Below, in pieces: positions 1-5,245 of a DNA stretch of 8,416 bases. Position numbers and translations under genes: made by a program. The DNA comes from CAYLHS01 sp964594235 (GTDB lineage Bacteria > Actinomycetota > Acidimicrobiia > Spongiisociales > UBA4744). The notes under the pieces were generated by a model. The model made no database searches and was not told the origin of the DNA. It saw only the letters and a list, made by a program, of their open reading frames with translations. Where the stretch lies: the NCBI GenBank assembly GCA_964594235.1, contig CAZQMF010000052.1, positions 1 to 8,416 of the forward strand, read 5' to 3'. Each line of letters starts with the position of its first letter. The first letter of the stretch is position 1.

Positions 1-215
1 ACTTCTCGAAGCTTGCCGCATCGCTTCCCCACGCGCGACCGAAGTGGACCGTTCGTCAGGGAATCGAGGAGCTGTACCAGGCCTACGAGCGATACGGGCT
101 CACACTCGAGGAGTTCGAGGCCAGGTATCTCCGCATTCGGCACCTTCGGAAGTTGCTCGCAGAAGGACGGCTGACGACCTCCCTGAGATGGGTCGAAGGA
201 AACGACAATGACTGA
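1..215 (+). CDS. NAD-dependent epimerase/dehydratase (SDR family), 3' end only
   Basis: Only the last 70 codons are in the window, read in the frame that starts at base 3 and ends at TGA 213-215. The peptide has the tail typical of extended short-chain dehydrogenase/reductase sugar epimerases and dehydratases found beside sugar C-methyltransferases: a PKWTVRQGIEELYQAYERYG segment, then a charged helix with RIRHLRKLLAEGRL, then a short ending with LRW. The NAD-binding Gly-rich motif and the catalytic Tyr-x-x-x-Lys would lie upstream of the window, so the exact reaction cannot be read. By family, these enzymes are cytoplasmic and oxidise, epimerise or dehydrate a nucleotide-bound sugar. The last 8 bases overlap the start of the methyltransferase gene at 208 (ATGACTGA), which implies one transcript and coupled translation. 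The assignment rests on the C-terminus alone. Confidence 0.78.
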   Translation, partial: FSKLAASLPHARPKWTVRQGIEELYQAYERYGLTLEEFEARYLRIRHLRKLLAEGRLTTSLRWVEGNDND

Positions 216-1449
216 CGTGTCCGGACCGATCTGCCGCTTCTGCGGCAATCCCCTCGAGTTCACCTTCGTCGACCTGGGAATGTCCCCTTTCTGCGAAAGC
301 TTCCTTCGCGAAGACCAGCTCGACCAGATGGAGGGTTTCTTTCCACTCCACGTGTACGTGTGTACGCGCTGCTTCCTCGTCCAGCTCGACGAGTACCTGC
401 CTCCCGCGGACATCTTCACCGAGTACGCGTACTTCTCCGCCTACTCGGACAGCTGGCTGGCGCATGCGAAGACCTACGTCGACATGATCACCGATCGTCT
501 CGGTCTCGATGAATCGTCGAGCGTCGTCGAACTGGCCAGCAACGACGGCTACCTTCTGCAGTACTTCGTGCAGAAGGGCATCCCTGCTCTTGGCATCGAA
601 CCGGCGGCGAACGTCGCACGTGCGGCCGAGGATCGCGGGGTGGAGACGCTCGTCGAGTTCTTCGACACCGAGCTGGCAGGGCGCCTTGCCACCGAAGGCA
701 GGACCGCCGACCTCATCATCGGCAACAACGTTCTGGCTCAGGTCCCAAACCTGAACTCATTCGTGGAGGGGATCAGGCTGTTGCTCGCACCCGAAGGGGT
801 GATCACGATCGAGTTCCCGCATCTCCTCCGCCTGATGAACGAGAACCAGTTCGACACCATCTACCACGAGCACTTCTCATACTTCTCGTTCTCCTCCGCC
901 GAGCGCATCTTCGCGGCGCACGGACTGATTCTCTTCGATGTCGACGAGCTACCGACACACGGTGGCTCCTTGCGCATCTACGGAAGGCACGCAGATGACG
1001 GCTCCAAACCCGTGAGTGCCGCCGCAAGTGAGCTTCGCGCTCGGGAAATCGAGGCGGGGTTGAACGGACTCGATGCCTACCGTCGATTCAGGGAGCAGGT
1101 CGAAGCCACGAAGCGTGATCTGCTCGAGTTCCTGATCCAGCGTCGTCGTGAAGGTGCCTCCATCGTCGGATATGGTGCCCCCGGCAAGGGCAACACGTTG
1201 TTGAACTACTGCGGCATTCGCACCGACTTTCTCGAGTACACGGTTGACCGCAACCCGTACAAGCACGGGATGTACCTCCCGGGTACGCACATCCCGATCT
1301 ACCCTCCAGACAAGATCACCGAGACCAAACCGGACTACATCTTGATCCTCCCTTGGAACCTGAAGGACGAGATCTCCGAGCAGCTCGCCTACACAGCCGA
1401 GTGGGGCGCGCGACTGGTGGTGCCGATTCCCGAGGTTCGGACGCTATGA
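208..1449 (+). CDS. Zinc-finger SAM-dependent sugar C-methyltransferase (TylC3/TcaB9 type)
   Basis: This 413-residue protein has the full three-part layout of deoxysugar C-3 methyltransferases. The N-terminal zinc module has C9-x2-C12 and C52-x2-C55. The class I SAM-binding Rossmann domain follows, with motif I around VVELASNDGYLLQYF at 106-120. A C-terminal Rossmann-like domain carries GYGAPGKGNT at 321-330 and DRNPYKHG at 347-354. The family active-site signature Y-x-E-H is present as Y219, E221 and H222 inside DTIYHEHFSYFS, followed by ELPTHGGSLRIYG. Known members (TylC3, TcaB9) deprotonate C-3 of a dTDP-4-keto-6-deoxysugar and transfer methyl from SAM to make a branched sugar; the substrate here is inferred. 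The position I align with an active-site histidine of TcaB9 is Q178 (NVLAQVPN). The ATG start is supported by AAGGA 7 bases upstream and by an 8-base overlap with the epimerase gene. The nucleotidylyltransferase follows 13 bases downstream. Confidence 0.93.
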   Translation: MTDVSGPICRFCGNPLEFTFVDLGMSPFCESFLREDQLDQMEGFFPLHVYVCTRCFLVQLDEYLPPADIFTEYAYFSAYSDSWLAHAKTYVDMITDRLGLDESSSVVELASNDGYLLQYFVQKGIPALGIEPAANVARAAEDRGVETLVEFFDTELAGRLATEGRTADLIIGNNVLAQVPNLNSFVEGIRLLLAPEGVITIEFPHLLRLMNENQFDTIYHEHFSYFSFSSAERIFAAHGLILFDVDELPTHGGSLRIYGRHADDGSKPVSAAASELRAREIEAGLNGLDAYRRFREQVEATKRDLLEFLIQRRREGASIVGYGAPGKGNTLLNYCGIRTDFLEYTVDRNPYKHGMYLPGTHIPIYPPDKITETKPDYILILPWNLKDEISEQLAYTAEWGARLVVPIPEVRTL

Positions 1450-1462
1450 ATGCCGAGGGAAC

Positions 1463-2251
1463 ATGAAGGTCGTGCTGTTCTGCGGCGGTGAGGGGACCCG
1501 ACTCCGTGACTACTCGGAGACGATCCCCAAACCGATGGTTCCCGTCGGCTACCGCCCGATCCTCTGGCACGTGATGAAGTACTACGCACACTTCGGACAC
1601 AAGGACTTCATCCTCGCTCTCGGATACCGCGCGGACGCGATCAAGGACTTCTTCCTCCACTACGAAGAGGCTGTTTCGAACGACTTCGTCCTCACCGAGG
1701 GCGGGAAGCGCATCGAGCTGGCCAACAGCGACATCGCCGACTGGACGATCACGTTCGTCGACACGGGTGCTGCGTCGACCATAGGCGAACGACTTCGCCG
1801 CGTTCGCCGGTATCTCGATGGTGAGGAGTACTTCATGGCGAATTACGCCGACGGTGTCACCGATCTTCACCTTTCGTCCTACATCGATGAGTTCATGGGG
1901 ACTGGCGCGGTCGCGAGTTTCGTGGCCATCCGGCCCCCCGGCAGCTACCACGCGGTCAAAATCGACGATGATGGATGGGTACGTGCAACGATACCGATCG
2001 CCGCGACCGACACCTGGATCAACGGCGGGTACTTCGTCTTCAAGCACGAGATCTTCGACTACCTTCACGAGGGTGAGGAACTCGTCGTCGAACCGTTCGC
2101 CCGCCTCATCGAACGCAACCTGCTCGTGGCACACCGCCACACCGGCTTCTGGGCGCCGATGGACACGTTCAAGGACAAGCAACTGCTCGACGACCTCTAC
2201 CGCAGTGGGGACGCCCCTTGGCAGGTGTGGAACCACATCGAGAAACCCTGA
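1463..2251 (+). CDS. Sugar-1-phosphate nucleotidylyltransferase, glucose-1-phosphate cytidylyltransferase-like (RfbF-like)
   Basis: This 262-residue cytoplasmic enzyme is close to the roughly 257 residues usual for RfbF. It would join a sugar 1-phosphate to an NTP, releasing pyrophosphate, to make the nucleotide sugar that feeds this operon. The N-terminus holds the nucleotide-binding signature GGEGTRL at 8-14 and the catalytic lysine in PKPMVPVG (K23). Next come PILWHVMKYY (32-41), a segment with WTITFVDTG (94-102) as in RfbF, a metal-binding aspartate in NYADGVTDL (D130; RfbF has GDG here, so Ala replaces Gly), and FWAPMDTFKDKQ at 229-240, which matches the RfbF PMDT block. These features favour the CTP-using RfbF branch over RmlA, but base choice is not proven by sequence. 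The ATG follows GAGGG at 1455-1459 and lies 13 bases after the methyltransferase stop. The deacetylase gene follows 12 bases downstream. Confidence 0.88.
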   Translation: MKVVLFCGGEGTRLRDYSETIPKPMVPVGYRPILWHVMKYYAHFGHKDFILALGYRADAIKDFFLHYEEAVSNDFVLTEGGKRIELANSDIADWTITFVDTGAASTIGERLRRVRRYLDGEEYFMANYADGVTDLHLSSYIDEFMGTGAVASFVAIRPPGSYHAVKIDDDGWVRATIPIAATDTWINGGYFVFKHEIFDYLHEGEELVVEPFARLIERNLLVAHRHTGFWAPMDTFKDKQLLDDLYRSGDAPWQVWNHIEKP

Positions 2252-2263
2252 CGGAGCGATCAG

Positions 2264-2899
2264 ATGGAACGCCTGTCACTGAGTACGTCGAGCCCCACCA
2301 TCCTGTGTCTCGGTGCCCACAGCGATGACATCGAGATCGGATGCGGGGCAACCTTGCTCCAGTTCCTCGATTCGATGCCTTTCGCATCGGTGCATTGGGT
2401 CGTGTTCAGCGGCCCCGGCGAGCGAGCCGGCGAGGCTCGTCGCGGCGCGGAGCTGTTCGCCGGCGACAACCTGGCTCGCTTCGAGATCCACGACTTCCGT
2501 GATGGGTTCTTCCCTGACGCTTTCGAAGGCGTGAAGGAGAGACTCCGCGCCTTGGACGTCGACCCCGATCTGATCCTCACTCACTGGAGGGGCGATGCCC
2601 ATCAGGATCACCGGTTGGTTGCCGAACTGACGTGGCAGACCTTCCGAGACCATCTGATTCTCGAGTACGAGATCCTCAAGTACGACGGCGATTTGGGGGC
2701 ACCCAACGTCTACGTACCGGTCGACGGGCGGCACGTCGCCCGCAAGATCGAACACCTCACCGAGGCGTTCCGCTCACAGCGGTCCAAGTACTGGTTCAAC
2801 GAGTCCGTCTTCAGAGCCATGATGACGATCAGAGGCGTCGAGTGCAGGTCCGCGTACGCCGAGGCGTTCTACGGGTCCAAGCTGGTCCTGCGTGGTTGA
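2264..2899 (+). CDS. PIG-L/LmbE-family N-deacetylase
   Basis: This 211-residue protein belongs to the zinc-dependent PIG-L/LmbE deacetylase fold (relatives include MshB, BshB and GlcNAc-PI de-N-acetylase). The signature loop is AHSDDIEIGCG at 18-28, a variant of the usual HPDDE. H19 and D22 are the expected metal ligands and D21 the expected general base. The second block, HWRGDAHQDHR at 107-117, supplies the AHxDH element, with H116 as the third metal ligand. Known members remove the N-acetyl group from an acetamido sugar or sugar conjugate. In this operon the natural inference is deacetylation of a nucleotide-bound or polymer-bound amino sugar, exposing an amine. There is no signal peptide, so it should act in the cytoplasm. 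A clean GGAG at 2253-2256, 7 bases before the ATG, fixes the start. The stop overlaps the next start by 8 bases (GTGGTTGA). Family assignment is firm; the substrate is unknown. Confidence 0.9.
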   Translation: MERLSLSTSSPTILCLGAHSDDIEIGCGATLLQFLDSMPFASVHWVVFSGPGERAGEARRGAELFAGDNLARFEIHDFRDGFFPDAFEGVKERLRALDVDPDLILTHWRGDAHQDHRLVAELTWQTFRDHLILEYEILKYDGDLGAPNVYVPVDGRHVARKIEHLTEAFRSQRSKYWFNESVFRAMMTIRGVECRSAYAEAFYGSKLVLRG

Positions 2900-4058
2900 T
2901 TCGTGCTGGAGCTGTCAAGCGTCGGGGCTCGTCCCGTTCTTCGACTCCCCCGGCGTCCCCACCAGCTCGTGCGTACTGCTTCCCACTAGGCAGGCAGCCG
3001 AGGACTGGCCGGTCGGCGATCTTCGTTTGGCCTTCTGTCCGACGTGCGGCTTCATCCAGAACGACCTGTTCGACCCCGATCTCGTCGACTACACCGAACC
3101 CTACGAGGAGAGTCAAGCCTTCTCGCCGACGTTCTCTCGGTTCGCGTCTGACCTCGCGGACCACCTCATCGACACCTACGACTTGCATGGCAAAGACGTG
3201 CTCGAAGTGGGCTGCGGGAAGGGCGACTTCCTGAGACTGCTGTGTGAACTCGGCGACAATCACGGTCTGGGAATCGATCCGGCCTTCGCTGAGGGGAGGC
3301 TGGAGACCGCTGCAGATGTGAGTCTGCTCCGCGAGTTCTTCTCCGAGGACACGACCCACCTTACCGGGGACCTGATCGCGTGCATCCATACGCTCGAGCA
3401 CATCCAACCCGTCGGCCACTTCGTTCGTCTCCTCAGGGAATCGTCACGCCGGCGCGACGGTTCGGTCCTGTTCGTCGAGGTTCCCGACACCATGCGCATC
3501 CTGACCGAAGGCGCCTTCTGGGACGTTTACTACGAGCACTGCTCGTACTTCACACTCGGATCGCTCGGCCGACTCCTGCAACGACACGGGTTCGACCTCC
3601 GCTCTCTCGAGACCGGCTACAACGACCAATACCTGCTCGCCGAAGCGTCGATCGTCGAATCTGAACGGTCCGGGCTGCCCGTCGTCGATGACGTCGACCG
3701 CATCCGAAACAACGTACGGGCGTTCTCGGAGGTCAGCCGGCAGGCGCGGGAGCGGTGGCAGGCAACGCTCGAGAGTGCGGCGGTGGCGGGCAAACAGGTC
3801 GTGGTGTGGGGGGCCAGTTCGAAAGGTGTGGGCTTTCTGACTGCACTCGAAGCGGGACGGACGGTGGAGAGCGTCGTGGATATCAACCCGTACAAGCAGG
3901 GCAAGTTCATGCCGGGGACCGGTCAGGAGATCGTCTCCCCCGACGTACTCCGGCAGGAGCCCCCCGACCTGGTGATCGTCATGAACCCCATCTACCTCGA
4001 TGAGATCACCGCTGACCTGTCTGGTCGTGGCCTGTTCCCGGAGATCGTCGCCGTCTAG
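2892..4058 (+). CDS. Zinc-finger class I SAM methyltransferase, second family member in the operon
   Basis: This 388-residue protein has the same three-part plan as the C-methyltransferase at 208-1449, but from a different branch. Zinc ligands are C5-x2-C8 and C49-x2-C52. SAM motif I is VLEVGCGKGDFLRLL at 103-117, with an acidic residue after strand 2 in GIDPAF. The active-site-like block is FWDVYYEHCSYFT at 209-221, which keeps Y213, E215 and H216. The C-terminal domain has GASSKG (307-312) and VDINPYKQGKF (329-339). It probably methylates a nucleotide sugar, but carbon or oxygen as target cannot be told from sequence. The GTG start at 2892 overlaps the deacetylase stop by 8 bases; no strong ribosome site is visible, so coupling is likely, and a later start would lose the first zinc cysteines. 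It is closely related to the oppositely oriented gene at 4055-5245, with which it shares CTAG as stop codons. Confidence 0.9.
   Translation: MVDSCWSCQASGLVPFFDSPGVPTSSCVLLPTRQAAEDWPVGDLRLAFCPTCGFIQNDLFDPDLVDYTEPYEESQAFSPTFSRFASDLADHLIDTYDLHGKDVLEVGCGKGDFLRLLCELGDNHGLGIDPAFAEGRLETAADVSLLREFFSEDTTHLTGDLIACIHTLEHIQPVGHFVRLLRESSRRRDGSVLFVEVPDTMRILTEGAFWDVYYEHCSYFTLGSLGRLLQRHGFDLRSLETGYNDQYLLAEASIVESERSGLPVVDDVDRIRNNVRAFSEVSRQARERWQATLESAAVAGKQVVVWGASSKGVGFLTALEAGRTVESVVDINPYKQGKFMPGTGQEIVSPDVLRQEPPDLVIVMNPIYLDEITADLSGRGLFPEIVAV
4055..4058. other. Shared tail-to-tail stop tetranucleotide CTAG
   Basis: The palindrome CTAG holds the TAG stop of the plus-strand methyltransferase (4056-4058) and, read on the other strand, the TAG stop of the minus-strand methyltransferase (4055-4057). 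The two genes therefore overlap by 4 bases at their 3' ends with no intergenic DNA. Any transcript that runs past its own stop enters the other gene in antisense. I found no hairpin followed by a T run at the junction, so termination must use sequences inside the coding regions or a factor such as Rho. Confidence 0.95.
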
Positions 4059-5245
4059 GCAACGAGGATCTCGGCCGCGATCCCCATCTCCCGGAGTCGT
4101 GCACTGATCTCCTCTCGATAGATTTCGTTGGCGATCACCACAATATCCGGAGGATCCTCGGCCAGGGTTTCCGGAGGTTGGATCAGCTGCCCTGTGCCGG
4201 CCATGTGCTTGCCCCATTTGCGAGGGTTGACATCGACGGCGATTGGGATCTCCGCGCCTGCCCCGACGGCGTTGAGGAATGTATCCCCTCTAGCCCCCGC
4301 CCCCCACAGGACCGCTCTGCGGCCGCGCGCGCGGATGTCGTCGAGTGTCGCTCGCCACCTGCTCAAACGATCCTCATAGCCCTTCGCGAAGCGATCCACC
4401 GCCTCTTCCAACTCACCTCCGATCATCGGGCGATCGACCACAGCAGCCGTGCTCGGGTGCGCCTCGGCGATCAGATACAGACCTTCGTAGGCCGGACGGA
4501 TCTCGGAGACCTCGAACCCGGCCGTGCGGAGTACCCGCTCCAGCGCTTGCGGAGTGAAGTAGATCGGGTGCTCATAGATGACGTCCCACACGTCGATCCG
4601 TTCGAGCATGTCGAGTGCGTTGGGCACCTCCAGCACCACTACGGTCCCCGTGTTGCGGCCGATCGTTTTCCGCAGTCCCTGCAGGAACGCCAGGGGATCA
4701 TCCACGTGCTCGAGCAACTGCCTGGCGATGATGAGATCGGGTTGGACATCCTTCTGCGACTCCGAGTAGTACTCCTTCACGAAGTGGAGCCGTTCGTCGG
4801 GCGCCTGGCTGGGGTCCGGCTCGTAGGCGGGGTCGAACCCGAATCCGCGATTGTTGCCGAGGTCGACCAGGAGCCGGAGGAAGTCTCCCTTCCCGCAGCC
4901 CACTTCGAGCACCGCCTTTCGTCGCAGGTCGTAGCGTTCGACCAGATCGCCGGCCAGGTGCCACGCGTACTCGCTGAAGAGTCGGGAGTAGTGGAGAGAG
5001 TTCTCGTACTCCTCGTCGTAGTCGAGCTTCGTCGGATCGAACTCCACGTTGACGAGGAGCCCGCACTGCTCGCACAGGGCCAATGAGATCCGACCGTGTG
5101 GGCACGCCAGCGCACTCTCTCGAGATGGCCACAGCGTGCAGCTCTGCGTTGGCAGGGTGACCTCGCCGGTGAACACGCGCAGACGCTCCGACCGGCACGC
5201 CGGGCACAATAACACCCGCCGGTTCACAGCGCCACCTGCGGTCAC
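4055..5245 (-). CDS. Zinc-finger class I SAM methyltransferase, coupled to the SLH protein
   Basis: This 396-residue protein has zinc ligands C14-x2-C17 and C58-x2-C61. SAM motif I is AVLEVGCGKGDFLRLL at 111-126, with FDPAY at 137-141. The C-terminal domain has GAGARG (315-320) and VDVNPRKWGKH (337-347). The active-site-like block is VWDVIYEHPIYFT at 219-231: E225 and H226 align with the family Glu and His, but the family Tyr position is I223, with Tyr next to it (Y224). The reaction may therefore differ from C-3 methylation; a sugar-directed methyl transfer is inferred from family and neighbours. Motif by motif it is a close relative of the protein at 2892-4058. The GTG at 5245 overlaps the SLH gene's TGA (GTGA), which suggests translational coupling. 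A second in-frame GTG at 5227 is preceded by AGGTGG and would give 390 residues with all motifs intact. It is probably co-transcribed with the SLH gene. Confidence 0.9.
   Translation of the reverse strand: MTAGGAVNRRVLLCPACRSERLRVFTGEVTLPTQSCTLWPSRESALACPHGRISLALCEQCGLLVNVEFDPTKLDYDEEYENSLHYSRLFSEYAWHLAGDLVERYDLRRKAVLEVGCGKGDFLRLLVDLGNNRGFGFDPAYEPDPSQAPDERLHFVKEYYSESQKDVQPDLIIARQLLEHVDDPLAFLQGLRKTIGRNTGTVVVLEVPNALDMLERIDVWDVIYEHPIYFTPQALERVLRTAGFEVSEIRPAYEGLYLIAEAHPSTAAVVDRPMIGGELEEAVDRFAKGYEDRLSRWRATLDDIRARGRRAVLWGAGARGDTFLNAVGAGAEIPIAVDVNPRKWGKHMAGTGQLIQPPETLAEDPPDIVVIANEIYREEISARLREMGIAAEILVA

Noticed and set aside
1316..2236. A 306-codon open frame on the minus strand across the nucleotidylyltransferase
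   Set aside because: It lies antisense to a gene with complete nucleotidylyltransferase motifs, and its sequence shows only composition-driven Val/Asp/Glu/Arg richness.
4040..4080. A bidirectional terminator between the two convergent methyltransferases
   Set aside because: The stops overlap and I see no stable stem followed by a T run on either strand around the junction.
4178..5086. A 302-codon open frame on the plus strand inside the minus-strand methyltransferase
   Set aside because: It is an antisense shadow: the opposite strand encodes intact zinc, SAM and active-site motifs, and the shadow has no recognisable motif or ribosome site.
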